From NCBI GenBank assembly GCA_016110215.1, contig JADWQD010000003.1:310001-374000 (forward strand): a DNA stretch of 64,000 nucleotides, in the 5' to 3' direction. This DNA is from Capronia americana (lineage: Eukaryota; Ascomycota; Eurotiomycetes; Chaetothyriales; Herpotrichiellaceae). The notes under the pieces were generated by a model that saw only the letters and a list, made by a program, of their open reading frames with translations, ran no database searches and was not told the DNA's origin. Shown here one piece after another: positions 33,462-45,489 of this stretch; within the stretch, counting starts at the first letter, position 1, and each line of letters opens with the position of its first letter. The position numbers and the translations under genes are program-made.

Positions 33462-34055
33462 ATCTCGTGCTGGAACGGGCGCGTGCGGTGCGTGGCCTGG
33501 GTGTTGCAAAAAATAAGTGGGCAATGTTAAGGGCAGCAGGGGCGGAAACCGTCTCTCTGTCGAGACGTAAAGCCGACGCACCACGAGCATTCGACCCTGG
33601 GGAGGAAGCCCCAAGGCCGACCACGTAACAACTGATAGCTTTGCACTGTACAACACTAATGGGGTATTTCGTATTCACCAGGGAGTCTGTCAAGTCTTTA
33701 TGATGATCTGTGTAGGCGGTTGGTGACGTGTGCTGGCTCCTGCACGAGTGCTCTTTCACTCAACTGTGCAGTTGTTCTTTCTGATCCTGCTTCTTCTCTC
33801 ATAGCGTGCTGCATGGTAAAGTGAAGCAAACGGAACCACTTTGGTATATCAACCTTTCGTGAAATTCCCTGAGCTAACTTCTTAAATGTTCAACTCCTCT
33901 AATGCTGCGACAGCAACGGCGTCTTTCCGCTTCGATGGTATGATCGGACTGTCCGAGATGTTGACCTTCTTGGTGCAGATCCATGCTGACGCGTACATGT
34001 TGACCCTACACAGATTGGTTAAAGCTGACCGAGCAAAATTCGTAGGCGATTGAGC
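33462..34055. other. Convergent spacer, small protein / BTA1
   Basis: 594 bp between two stop codons, presumably both 3' UTRs. Nothing else was recognised. Confidence 0.5.
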
Positions 34056-36722
34056 TCACCGGTCAATGCATTTCCCCGAGTCTCGCCTGCCCACGCACTT
34101 GGCATCAAAGCCGTTCTTCTCGAAGATGTCGGTGTACCATGGCCTCAGCGCCGCGGACCGGAACAGCACTCGACCACCGACCTGGAGGACTTTGTTCAGT
34201 GAGACGATCTGTTCGAGCGCAGCCCCTTCGGAATCGTTCGGATCGAACCAGTCCATGGAGTCCATGAGCTACAGATTCAGTCAGTAGTTGCGGACATCAT
34301 CGTCATCGCTAGAGTCCTCGAGCTAGACGAAGAAGGAAGGTCTCAAACTCACGATTGCGATGGTCAGCGTCGATGGGCTGATGCGCGCAATGACCTCAAT
34401 GAACTCGTCCGTGTGAATTCGCAATCCGTCGAATGCGTCTGGCTTCGAGAGCTGGGCGTGGGCTCTGACGCCGAGGTAGCGGGGATGGCACCTGTGTTCT
34501 TTGGTTAGATAATGCTAGGGACGTAGAGATGATCTTGACTTGCTTCTTTGAGAACTTCCCTTGCAAACACAGATAGTAGAAATAGTTGTCCCTACTAATC
34601 TGGGTCGTTTCCACCACAGGATCCAACGTATCAACAACATACTGCCAGATTGCCTCCCCACACAGCTTCTTCGATTTCGGCAGCTTCGTCCGCTGCGCAT
34701 AATCGTCGAGTATCAGCGCGTGCTGGTTTGGAGGCACACCCGCAGCTTTCCACGCCCACCACTCCGTCGATACGACAGTCTTGTGTAATGGCCAACTCAG
34801 CAGGAGATTTCGGATTTGCGGCCAAATCTCGCGCTGCTCATTAAGCGTTTCGATTTTGCACATAGTCCGTACCTTGGCTGTTAGGCCGAAGGTCTTGAAT
34901 AGCCAGCGGACGAGTCTAATGGCATGCCGAGAGCCACCACTTTCGTAAAGTCCTCCCTTGGAGGAGAAGATGTAGGACTTGCTGAGCCAGTACTGAAACG
35001 CCTGGCTGGACATGTGTGGGCTGAGCTTTGAGAGCAAGAGGTTGCGGAAGTCTGGGTGTTTGCCCTCGCCGAATATTTGCCAGACGTCACTGTAGGGCAA
35101 TGCCGTGAAGGCGGCGACCTTGAGTTCCAGGAGATGGTTCTGATTTGGGTTAAGATCAACAGCATGAACGCGTTTGGGCTTCTCAAGAAGATAGTCGAGG
35201 ATGTTGTCACCTGCGCTGGTTATGGTAAGAATTACGTCGTCTTGGTTGATGTTTAACAGTTGGCGGTCTACTTTCGGGTCTTCCCAGTTGAAGGCGTAAA
35301 TGTACTCGTTGCCGAACTGCTGATGCTTCTGGAGGAGGTCGTTGTAGTAGATTCGCCAGTGATGTTGCTGGTAGAAGGCAGATGGCAAAGGCAGGTCGTT
35401 GCTCAAGTTCACGATTGCTGATTCATAGGATTTTGAGCGTGGGATGTCCTGGATGGCATCCAGATGTCGTCGTTCCTTGAACTTCATCGGTGAGAGGTAG
35501 GGCGATTCGGTGAGTGCTGCGTCCAGCTTTTCGAGGACATCTTGACCCTGTTCTGCGAACGCCTCAGCGTCTCGTCTGCAGCCGATGAAGATATAATATG
35601 GAATGCTACAACAGTGGGACGTCAGCAAAGCACATGGACCCAGACATCCCGCCAGGACCAATGCATATAGATAGGCACAGCCGAGTTACCCAAGACAGCC
35701 CATGGATGACTCTTTGCCAGACAGAAGGGCTCCAATGGTCAAACAGAGGTTTCTCGAGGGGGATGATCCTTATGACTTACCCGCCGAGTGGATAGTTGCG
35801 CTGGCTTGTCGAAAGGATGGTGCCAAACCGGTATTCCACGTAGTCTCTGCGCCCACCGTCGAGGTTGACTCGATCTGCTTCAAACCATGTACGCCAGAAC
35901 ATCCGGCCGAACCAGTTGACATGACGATTGAAAGCTCCGCCACAATAATTTCTAGACGAGTAATCGACTACGCTCTGGACGTAGAAGTCGACGATCCCAA
36001 TCAAGCCTTTCGGAGACAAAAAGCTCGTAATCATGTCCACCACACTGTAATAGTCGGGGATCATTGACAAGCTGTAGCTCATGGTGATAAGGTCCGCAGA
36101 TCCAGGATTGCACGCGACTGACCTCGCATCCTGGCACAGTACCGTAACATTCTTCCAGCCATTCTTGTCGACTCTTTCTCTGGCGACTTTGCAGAGGGAG
36201 GTGGAAAGATCAACGAGAAAGACATGTTCGAAGAAGCCGTCCACGCCCACCAATTTGTCCATAACTTCAATATTGTAGCCGGTGCCCCCGCCAATGTCAT
36301 ACCAGACGGGTTTGCGCCCATCTCCAGAGGCCATTTTGCCTTGTAATTTGGCGACAATGATGGCAAGCATATCTTCTCGTCCCCGCAGAAGGCGTTTTCG
36401 AGTGGAGTCATAGACATTCGCCTGAACCAGAATGAGCAAAGGGAAAGACGAACAGTGTCTCCCCTACCTGAGTCGAGTAAAAGCTATCGAGAGCACCCTG
36501 TTGACCGCCATCAGACCGCCTCTCGTGGGGTTTGAGCATACAGGCGTAGACAAATCTGATGTAGGGGTTGCTGGTCAGCTTGTCGACAGGAATCCGCCGG
36601 CCAAGCCGATAGAGAACAACACCCAAGATGGTCACGAGGACTGTGAAACCGAGGCCGATCAATCCGAGTTCGAGGTGGAAGGTTTTGAGACGTTGCCATT
36701 CTGCATAGCTGAACTGTGCCAT
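34056..36722 (-). CDS. BTA1: Betaine lipid (DGTS) synthase, BtaB-BtaA fusion
   Basis: Makes diacylglyceryl-trimethylhomoserine from diacylglycerol and S-adenosylmethionine, replacing phosphatidylcholine when phosphate is scarce. Five exons: 36722-36468, 36421-35781, 35605-34544, 34491-34353, 34268-34056; 769 residues, all phases consistent. A membrane helix lies at about 18-40 (LGLIGLGFTVLVTILGVVLY). The BtaB-like methyltransferase has DIGGGTGYN at 127-135. The BtaA/DUF3419 part shows EYIYAFNWEDPKVDRQLL (399-416), SAGDN (429-433), FDGLRIHTDEF and MDSMDWFDPND. The order methyltransferase then BtaA is that of the eukaryotic fusion. Intron 3 (34543-34492) begins GCAAGT and ends ACACAG; reading it as GC-AG is the only way I found to join the conserved frames. 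Upstream CACGTG boxes suggest phosphate control. Confidence 0.93.
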
Positions 36723-37360
36723 TGTCGCAAATCGACCGACAACAATGCCACTTTACAGGAGGGGAGAGAAAGACTGAGGGTGAACGCTGGGGAGCTCGTG
36801 ACCCTGCTCATGTTTTCGTGAAGTTTATGAACTGAACGCAAGACATGAGATTCTTCGCGATGAATGATTCGCGGACACCCCAATCCGCGAATCACCTGGG
36901 TGATCAGAGCCATATGGCGGATTGAGTGGCAAGACAGCGGCCACAGAGCCTCCAGAACTCTCCATTCTGGAGAACCAGAGCTGCATGTGAAGACCTTAAA
37001 AGTTGGTGGGATAGAGTCCGTGGAACAATCCTCAAAGAACGTATGGAAAGAGGCTCGGAAGGGACGAATCAGAGTGCGAGATTATGCGCGTGGACCTCGT
37101 AATCCTATCGCGGCACGAGTCGGAGAGCAACTCAGAGGAACATGGTCTCGAACAGAAGCCCAGTATTCGACACACGTGCTACGTTGAACTCGAAAATCAG
37201 CACCGTTAGTGAGAGAGTAGTTCGGCCCTTTATCCGGTGACCATCCAGGTAGGTACAAGATCTCAAGCCGATTCTTTCCTCTGCTAGTCTTGTGCCGGGG
37301 TCGCTGGGTCAGATTCCCTGAGATCCTGACCCTGCAGAGCCAGGGTTTGTTTCATGCAGG
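36723..37360. promoter_or_regulatory. Promoter region of BTA1 / 3' region of RRN11
   Basis: A 638 bp spacer between two minus-strand genes. It has one palindromic CACGTG inside it (37173-37178), with a second just beyond in the RRN11 coding sequence. No other element recognised. Confidence 0.5.
37173..37178. promoter_or_regulatory. CACGTG box upstream of BTA1 (PHO4/NUC-1-type)
   Basis: CACGTG lies 451 bp upstream of the BTA1 ATG, and a second copy at 37420-37425 lies 698 bp upstream. This is the core bound by Pho4/NUC-1 phosphate-starvation bHLH factors; BTA1 is phosphate-regulated in other fungi. The link here is inference, since CACGTG also serves other bHLH proteins. Confidence 0.45.
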
Positions 37361-38503
37361 TCATTCATCATCGCTTGTCGCACGACCTCGCAGTTTTGAA
37401 AGTAGTTCTTCTGCCATGTCACGTGCAAGTCCAGCATCGCGCAGATGCTCGTTCTGCCACGATATCCGTTCTTCTTCAGGTAATCGAGGCGGATCATGCT
37501 CCTCCAGGAGCCCGTCGCCCGCTCGAGAGTCGTTATTCTTGGTCATGAAAGCGCAGTCTTCGTGAAGGTCAGCGATCCAGAGTGCAACCATTGCACGGAG
37601 TCTGATTAACTCTGGCTCGTCCATGTATGGGACGCTCGCCATGCATGCGTCCATCCTGTTGGCAATTTGATTAGCCTGGTCTAGTTCTCTTACCTTTCTG
37701 CTAGCCCCGACATCGTTTTCAATGTCCTCATGGCTGTCCTCGAGGCTGGTACATTCGCTATGGACCACATAGATCCATAGATTGAACATCGCCAAGTTAA
37801 AGTCGATAGCATTCACGGCATGAGGCCAAGACTTGTGGTAAGGGTGCCTGACGATAAGTCGCTCATAGAAACGCTTGGCTTTCTCAAAACCCTCATGCGT
37901 GAATGGAAGGGAAGCAGGAGCCGAATCAAGGCTGGGATCCCGTGAGCTTCCATTGCGGAGAAGCACTTCTGCCGCAATGCCCATGAAGCCTTGAGTACGG
38001 ATTGCAGCATTCTCGCTGACAAGGCCTTCGCGAAAGAGTAAGCCTAGAGCCCGGGATGCGCGCGGGAAATCTTCCTTCAGCAACGACCGATGAAGTATGG
38101 TTGTCAACGCCGCGAGGTGCTGCATATGTAGAGACTGCGATGTCTCAGGCGGTTGGGATATGTCCGTTCTCTTCCTTTCCTCGAGCAAAGTGTGCCGTAC
38201 AGTGCCGCTCTTCGTCGCGGGATCTGCAGCATGTGGGAACGGGAACTGCGGTGGTTGTTGATCGAGAGGTTGGCCGGCCACGCGACGTTGGTGTCTTTCT
38301 TGCGGAGTGACCACAGCTGTGTATTCAAGATTTTTACTGGACTGTAGCTTTGCATCTGGCGACGCGCCATCGTCCTGGTCCTCGTTTTCTGCATTGTTCT
38401 CAGCCAGTTTCTGTTTCTTGCGCTTGTGACTCGCTTGGGGAAGACCCCATGCTGTGGGGTGTGACCGGTGCGCAGCCACCGGAGGTGAGAATATATTAGG
38501 CAT
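37361..38503 (-). CDS. RRN11: RNA polymerase I-specific transcription initiation factor RRN11
   Basis: Component of the core factor that recruits RNA polymerase I to rDNA promoters. Single exon, 380 residues from the first ATG at 38503; the three codons before it lack ATG. The N-terminus carries a basic stretch (SHKRKKQKLAEN) that could act as a nuclear signal, then a disordered region with TPQERHQRRVAGQPL. The helical TPR-like core begins at LHMQHLAALTTILHRSLLKEDF, continues through RASRALGLLFREGL and GIAAEVLLRNG, then FEKAKRFYERLIVRHPYHKSWPH and the DFNLAMFNLWIYVVHSE segment, in the order I know for fungal Rrn11 proteins. The tail DMAEELLSKLRG is acidic-amphipathic. Identification is from family memory and is strong but not certain. 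It is divergent from the RING gene. Confidence 0.8.
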   Translation of the reverse strand: MPNIFSPPVAAHRSHPTAWGLPQASHKRKKQKLAENNAENEDQDDGASPDAKLQSSKNLEYTAVVTPQERHQRRVAGQPLDQQPPQFPFPHAADPATKSGTVRHTLLEERKRTDISQPPETSQSLHMQHLAALTTILHRSLLKEDFPRASRALGLLFREGLVSENAAIRTQGFMGIAAEVLLRNGSSRDPSLDSAPASLPFTHEGFEKAKRFYERLIVRHPYHKSWPHAVNAIDFNLAMFNLWIYVVHSECTSLEDSHEDIENDVGASRKVRELDQANQIANRMDACMASVPYMDEPELIRLRAMVALWIADLHEDCAFMTKNNDSRAGDGLLEEHDPPRLPEEERISWQNEHLRDAGLARDMAEELLSKLRGRATSDDE

Positions 38504-39249
38504 GGCTTCCAACGGAGTTGTTTAAGGTGGCATCGTGGTAATGTGAATCTGGTCCCAGTGCCTATACTTGTCGGGGAAGGCCAGCGCCGTGGTTGATACT
38601 CTGGTGTAACCACCGAGACTCATGAATATCTTGGAAGATCTTTATGGGACGCAGACTGAGATGAATGTGGAACAAGCAATAGTTGAGTTGGGGGTGAAAG
38701 GATCCCGAGAGTTCCTGGGCCCTTGTGACCTCTCTTAGAACACAGGAATTGTCATTCGTTGCTTGGTTAACATCCAAAAGGTTAAAGTGAGAGGCACTTG
38801 ATCTGTGCCTTGCTTTAGATCTTGGGGCGGCTTTTGGTGCTCACTCCGCTGCCAGCGCTTCAGCCTTCTTTCACCCACACCTCATCACCACCCAATCTCG
38901 ACATCACCACCAGGTCACCATTTCGTACGGTGCGTTGTGCACACTGCTTGTTGAAACAGGGACCAAGTCGCTGTTTAACGCGGAATCGTTACATCTACCT
39001 TGCCTTCGACCACGCCATTCTAAAGCGCTTGGATGACTTCTCCAAACTGCTGACCACAGCTGCGGCCACTTTACATCAATCCAACAGACCACTTCCGCTC
39101 CTGCCGCCTTCCCGACCGATATACGTTCCTCAAGCCGGAAATCGCGAACCCTGACCGAGACCGAAGTGTCACAGATTCGACGCTTTTCGGTCATGAGGGC
39201 GCAGTAGCCCAAAACTGTTGAGCGGGCGGCAAGCCACTAAACCCGTAAC
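38504..39249. promoter_or_regulatory. Divergent intergenic region, RRN11 / RING E3
   Basis: 746 bp between start codons; C/T-rich and C/A-rich stretches toward the RING gene look like a fungal 5' leader. No specific site recognised. Confidence 0.45.
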
Positions 39250-41845
39250 ATGGGCAATACCAGTTCGGCACTGCGTGCTCCGGCAGATGATGGGCAGTTG
39301 GAGGAGATAATGAATACCCGGAATGGCAACGAAACCACAACTGGTGACGCAGGCACTGAGGGCAGGGGCTCGCGGCTGGCGAGAAGAAACACCCAACAAT
39401 TAAGGGCCGCAGGCCAGAGAGCGAGTACACTCTACGACACCTTTCGACGCCATCGATCCGCCGAATCCATGTCATCCCGCCCGAATGCAGGTCATTCGAC
39501 ATCGGCAGCCTCCGAGATGGATTATGAACAGGAGAACCGACCACTTGTGTCGATGGGCGACGTGGACATGGGAGACGCTGTCCCACCACCCATCTCACCC
39601 TCACCCATAAGGAGGAGGTCTACGATGTCAAGACTTGGATCACGACTCCTCCCAGATGCGGTCGCACGAGGTCTGCTAAACAGTGGAGAAGAGACCGCAG
39701 AAGAGGGCCGCGCATTACGCCACGGATTGTCTGGTCGATTACGCCCATCTGTCTACGAACGCCCACCGAACTCGGATGGCAACAGTCGCTTGTCCCTCAC
39801 GGGCTCGATAAGAAGACGTGGTGAGAATCGCACCGAGTCCCGGCGGCGAACAATCCGAGGACCATTTCCTCTTCTGCAGAGCGCAAGTCAAGCACGCGAA
39901 GCCGGGGATTCATTTGATGAGGACAGGGAGGAGGACCTGCAAGACCTGCCTTCGCTGGAGACGGCTGGCCTACGATATCGGAACCGATTCAGCAGGGTAC
40001 GCGACTCCATGTCTATCTCCCAAAGAATTTCGAGTTTGTTTCGGCAGTCCTCAGAGCAGCTGCAGTCGACGCAAAGCGGCCGCGAATCTCCAGCCCGACC
40101 GGCCAGGGTCACGTTTGCGGATGAGTCTGATCATCTGTTGCTGTCCCATGCCTCCGCCGACCATCGCCACGAACATGATGAAGCTCCCCACGAGCTGGAC
40201 GCCGTCGAGCCCGAGGCCAGAACTCTGTTGCCCGCGCCCCGAGTCACGTCGGGTATGAGTACGATCAGACGATTCCAACCAGGCCTGCGATCGAGGTCAA
40301 CTCGACTCATAAGGAGAGGAGAGCATCCGCCCCTTTCGCAGGTCCTCCAGCTCGCTGCTGCAGCCATCGCAGCACAACTTTCAGGCCATGCCACGGCTGG
40401 CTCCACTGGTGGCCGCCACCTTGGTGGCGATACTTTCGACGGAAGTATCCAGAATTTCGTCCAGACACTCCAAGACGCTGCAACAGCACAGGCTGGAGAG
40501 AACATCGACATGAACGCATCGGATGGTGATCTCCCACCGGTGAATTTTATGAGAGTCTTCCAATTCCCGAACGATGAGAACGGTTCGCCGATTGCATCGC
40601 AAGCTCAGGCTCGTGATGTCGACCAAATGGATCTAGATTCCATCGCAGGACCTGGTGACAACGACCGGTCCGTAACATTGGTTCTAGTGGGTGTTCGGTC
40701 GCTCCCTCACGGTTCTGATACCACTGGAGGCGAGAACGGGACCCTGGGCCCGAGTCTCGATACGCTATTGAGCCTGCCCTTTTTGCCCCCTGCCAACGTT
40801 CTAAGAAATGGGAGCTCAGGTGCCCTGTTCCGGCGTTCAGATGGAAGAAATAGGCCCACCGCACGACGACACTCGATGACGAATTTCAGCTTCCCTGCTC
40901 AATACGAATCTCAACGACACCAACGCACGCGGACGCAGCACAGCCGTCTGTCGAGTCACTCCGATCAAATAGGACCGACAACACCGGACGCAGGCCCAGG
41001 GTCTACCCTGGTCTCTGAGTCCCCTCCGGGACCTCATCCGCCGCCGTCAACACCGGCAGACATTAGAAGTGGACATGCCACGCCGATACGCCGGCCATCT
41101 TCGGCCTCAGCCGCACCTAACCAGACACTCTCCGATCTCGACGAATATCGCCCGCCACAGGAGCTTGACAACGTCCCCTATGAGACTTCGTTCAACGCGG
41201 CTCGTCAACGCCGACGGAGTGACTCTGAGTTTGCTCGTCGCCCAGAGCTGGGATCCGGTGCAGCGCGACGCAATGGAATGGTAGAGCCGGATCCACCGCC
41301 AGCCGGAGCCGGACGAAGCTGGCTAATTTACGTCGTTGGCACAAATGTGTCGCCAGATCATCCTGCCTTTGCCATGCCTAGCTTGTTCACTGACAATCCT
41401 TCCTATGAGGATATGCAAATGCTGTCAACGCTCCTCGGACCGGTCAAGCCACCGGTCGCAACACAAGAAGACGTTAGTGCTGCGGGCGGCGTCTTTAGGC
41501 TCGTCGTCCACGAACCAGGCTTCCTGGGGCAGCCTCTCACCGAAGACAATGATAGCTCGGCACTGGTCATCAATCTTGGAGAACGCTGTCTTATATGCTT
41601 GGCAGATTATGAGGTATCGGAGGAAGTGAGGCGTCTCGATAAATGCAAGCACGTCTATCACCGCGAATGCATCGACGAAGTAAGTAGACCCATCCCAATA
41701 TCAAAATCTCTCGGCTACGCTGACATGTCCTCAGTGGCTCACAACCGGCCGCAATAGCTGCCCAATGTGTCGTGGCCAGGGCGTGCAGGAAAAAAACACT
41801 CCGTCGGCGTCGAACGCTGCTCCAGCTTCGTCGTCTTCCATTTGA
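39250..41845 (+). CDS. RING-H2 E3 ubiquitin ligase with N-myristoylation motif
   Basis: Probable E3 ligase. Exons 39250-41679 and 41735-41845 (55 bp intron, GTAAGT...CCTCAG, phase 0) encode 846 residues. The start MGNTSSALR fits N-myristoylation (Gly2, Ser6), so membrane anchoring is likely. Residues 10-700 are Ser/Arg/Pro-rich and largely disordered, with many RRRS/RRST-type basic patches that look like kinase sites. A folded segment starts near 690 (RSWLIYVVGTNVSPDHPAF, then LVVHEPGFLGQPL). The RING-H2 ligands are C780, C783, C799, H801, H804, C807, C819 and C822; the intron falls between ligands six and seven. A Ser/Ala-rich tail of about 20 residues follows. Conserved single-copy relatives occur in ascomycetes to my memory; targets are unknown. 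Confidence 0.88.
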
Positions 41846-44800
41846 GAAGACGAAGCGGTGGGAGGGTTTTGCCGACCAGTAATCAACGCTGGCGACGACG
41901 ATTTTGAGAAGCTCATGACAATTTACGAATTTTCTTTGAGCCTTTTCCACAACTGGCTTCTATTCGGCGCACTTTGGTTAGCAACGACGCCGGGAGGGAA
42001 GGCTCGTGGTAACTTGTCGTGCACGTCAACACTCGAAGAACGAGACGTGGTTGGCTCGGGTACCGACAGGGAAGCGATGGTTTACGGATTTGGGTTCTCT
42101 AGTCAGGGACGAATTTGTTTGTCACATACCCAGGCACGAAGTCGTGCTTTGCAAGCTGGAAGTTTGAGATGAATCTCTGCCATTGACTTATGCGGATGTA
42201 GACGAGGCTCCCCGACGACTCTTGATGAGGGCTTGTGGACCTGTTGATGCAGGGAACGAGTATGAACCAACGACATCCCCGTCCGCTACTTCTGCTTTGC
42301 CCGTGCCTAGCTATGTAGTAGTAATCGGAAGGTTGGAATAAAGAAGAGGCATCTGCAATCACGCGCATTGGAGCCAACAAGCGAGAAGGCCGATGCGAGC
42401 CTTGCCGTGTCTCGGTGCGAATCGATTCGGTTGCTGCTTTGTGGGGCAGTTCCGTGTAACATGCCAGGAGGACAAGGACTGTTTGTCGCGGGCCTGAACA
42501 GGAGAGGCGACATGAGGTGTCTCGGGGGAGGCAGGCGCACCCCGTAGTGAGTCTAGTCGAGTTGCAGCGGTGAGACCGACGACCTGCCTACCCAGTACGA
42601 GCACCGAGTACGAGGAGGTGGTGGTTCATTCACAAGCAAACTTATCTTCCCACTCAGCCACCCCACCACCAAACGAACTCCCCGCTGCATGATCGACACC
42701 ATGGTAGTCAGTGATAGGCACCTCAATCAAGATCCATGCCCCCCTCGTCCGCGCAGGAGGACAGTACTGCCGAGACACCTGATGATACCACATCCGCTTC
42801 GATGATTGTCCCAACTTCCCACGCCAGCGATGTCAAACTGCCCTTCATAGCTGATGGGGGTCCTCAGACCGATTCAAGTTGGTCTGCGGTGGGGGAGCCG
42901 TAACCGGAAGCCTGATCGAGAACCTGGCCGAAAGCAATCAACGGGCTACGAGGACAAGTCGACCGATTCTCAACCGCCATGCACATGCTGCTTCGGGATG
43001 GCCGGTTGGAATCACAAAGATGGGCTTTTATCACGGGCGGTTCCATCCACTGAGAGGTGCGTGCGAACGGCCGGCTCAAACCCCACGAAATCCCAGTGGC
43101 CAGCAACTCGCACGTCTCGCTCACGGGTGGGGATAAGAGGATCTGCAGCCAGGGTTGCTAGCACCTCCCCGAAGACAGCCAAGCTCAACTGGCCACGGGC
43201 TGCAGCTGCCATTGGGCCAGGCGAGAGTGCGTTCGCACTCGTCAACACTAAAGGAGCCGTTACACACGGTAGCTTCTTCGTGCTGTGACCGTTATGACTC
43301 GGTCGAATCTTCTCGGTCTCCAGCCGGCGAATCAGGCCCCTAGCAGCCCCTGCGTACGGGAAGGGGACCAGAAGGAGCATTTTGCAGGCGCCCTCACGCT
43401 CGTTCCCCGCCTTCACTAAACGGCCGTGCAGTCCCTCATGTGTGAATTTCCCTCGGAGGGCATGAGGACGTCGTAGGCTTGGGTCGATTCTGGGAACGGA
43501 GCACCGGAAGGGAAGTTTCCGGGCAAGATTAGAGGTTCCAAGACGGCGGATCTGCCATCCTGCTGCTTCTCAACTTTCGCATCAATGATTGCTGCAGCCT
43601 TCTGGGGGCGGAGTGGCCTAGTGTAGGAGGGCACCTCCACATCAAAAATACCGTTTCCAAGGTGTTTGGCGCCACTGATGCGACTGTGGTTCAGGAGGCT
43701 GCCATATGGAGTTAGCTATCCACAGCGAACTCAACGGACCGAGAAACGTGGCTTTAGCTTTAGCTGCTGAGGCGGCTCCAAGACACATCAGACTCGACCA
43801 GCAACATGATATCAGAAAGCTGCGGCGACGATCCTGTCTGCCTGGGAATGGGTATCCGTAGAGAGGCGCCTCGTCCACACGCACTCATGACGAAAGACCA
43901 CATGGGCATGTTGGAGCTCACATTGTTTGCACACGCCACTGACGGCCATTAATCTATCACACCAGACCAGGAAATTGTTGGATCTGTGAGCACGCCAGAT
44001 GGCCCAGTCAGTTCCTGCGATATTTCCGCCGGCGCACATGGACAAGCCGCATTTGGTGCAGCTCAATCTACTAACGGGCGCCAGTCATCCAGGTGGCCAT
44101 TCTCGCACTTGCATATTGCTGAACTCGTGGGCAAATCTCTGTCGGCTGGCAACATGCCTCGCCTCTGCCTGGGGTCCCGCGCACAGCGGACTGACTGCGC
44201 GGACGCTCGATGGCGAAAGCCCACCGTCTGCTCTGCCTTGTCTCCCACCACCGCTCTGTGGCTCTCGATGCCCGTTGAACCGTACTCGTAGTCTCCGTGC
44301 GGCTCTAGCTGGGGCACGACTGCACCGAATCCCAGAAATGCCCGGGCCCGCCGTCCTTAACCGCTTCAAGCTGCAAGCTTTGAAGCTGGCCGCCGGGTGG
44401 GCCGCCCTTGATCGACGTCGGGATCGACCTCAGACAGTCCCCAGTTAAGTCTGGCTTCTGAGTTCACGTCTGACGACACTACCGCCGCCGGTGCTTGGAA
44501 CAGCAGCAGAGACCCCGGTCGTGGCCTTGATCCACCGTCCCGGTATTTGCGCTTGTGCAATTCGCTGCCGGGGGGGGGAGCTTGGGGCCTAACCACCAAC
44601 CCAAGATTGTCCCTTTTTCGACTCCAATCTTGGAGTCTTGACCTCTTCCTTTCTGTCCCAGCGCACGGCATACACCAGGCCCCGTCGTCGTACAATTGCA
44701 ATCTGTGCCCACATCTAGAAACAGCTCCATCTCACCTTGTACCGCGCCGATTCCCTCCAATTTCAGGCCGGATGCAAACCGACGTTGAAGGGTCTCGTCT

Positions 44801-45489
44801 CGATCAAAGATATGCTTCGGCGACCTGGTTGATTCTCTGATAAGCGTCCAGTGGTCATCCTCGTCATAGTCGGGTCTGGCTGGGTTCGCCAAATTCCAAC
44901 TGCTCCCTCAGACCGTTTGTCGCATCCGCAGTGCTCGACTTGCAACCACATTCGGCCGCATACCTCTTTGCGCGAGACCCGGTGAGATCTGTCGGGAGGA
45001 GTCCCTCAGTCTGACGAGTTCCCGACCTGCCGACACCATATCATGCCTCCAGAAATTCTCCATGAGCCACCAACAGAAGTCCATCATCTGTAGCTGCTGG
45101 AGCCGCAGGCCGTTTCCCCTACTTCACACCCGGTCCATCAGCCCGACGACTTAGCTGTGAAAGTTGCAATTCGGCGCGGACATTGGGACTGAGACAACCT
45201 TGGGGAAACCTTCCTCGTTGTTACACTGGGCCCGACCAAAGCAGGTGCTGATACTCTCTGCCGTCGGTCCTACAGCAGAGCCCCTTTTGACGGAGCGACC
45301 ATCCCTGCGTCCCACAAGCTTCTCGTCAGACTCTCGACATTTTTCGCTCACCACGAGATACATCGAGGGGCACAGACGACCGCATTCAAAGGCGACCCAG
45401 CATTGGTTCCTTTTTTTCCTGTTACGACTGTCGCTATTCTCGTGTCACCAGCAACTATTTGAAAAACTGTGCGACTTGCTCCTCCAGGG
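41846..45489. other. 3.6 kb gene-free region before Zn2Cys6 regulator
   Basis: No defensible gene. Frames of 130-150 codons at 42.9-44.9 kb overlap one another on both strands and look random. It must hold the RING 3' UTR and the promoter and leader of the Zn2Cys6 gene. GTACGAG/GAGTACG elements lie near 42594-42613 and a run of nine G at about 44570-44578. Confidence 0.45.

Noticed and set aside
34056..36722. Frameshifted or split BTA1 pseudogene
   Set aside because: The apparent frame break near 34540 disappears with a GC-AG intron, and every conserved block is then in frame.
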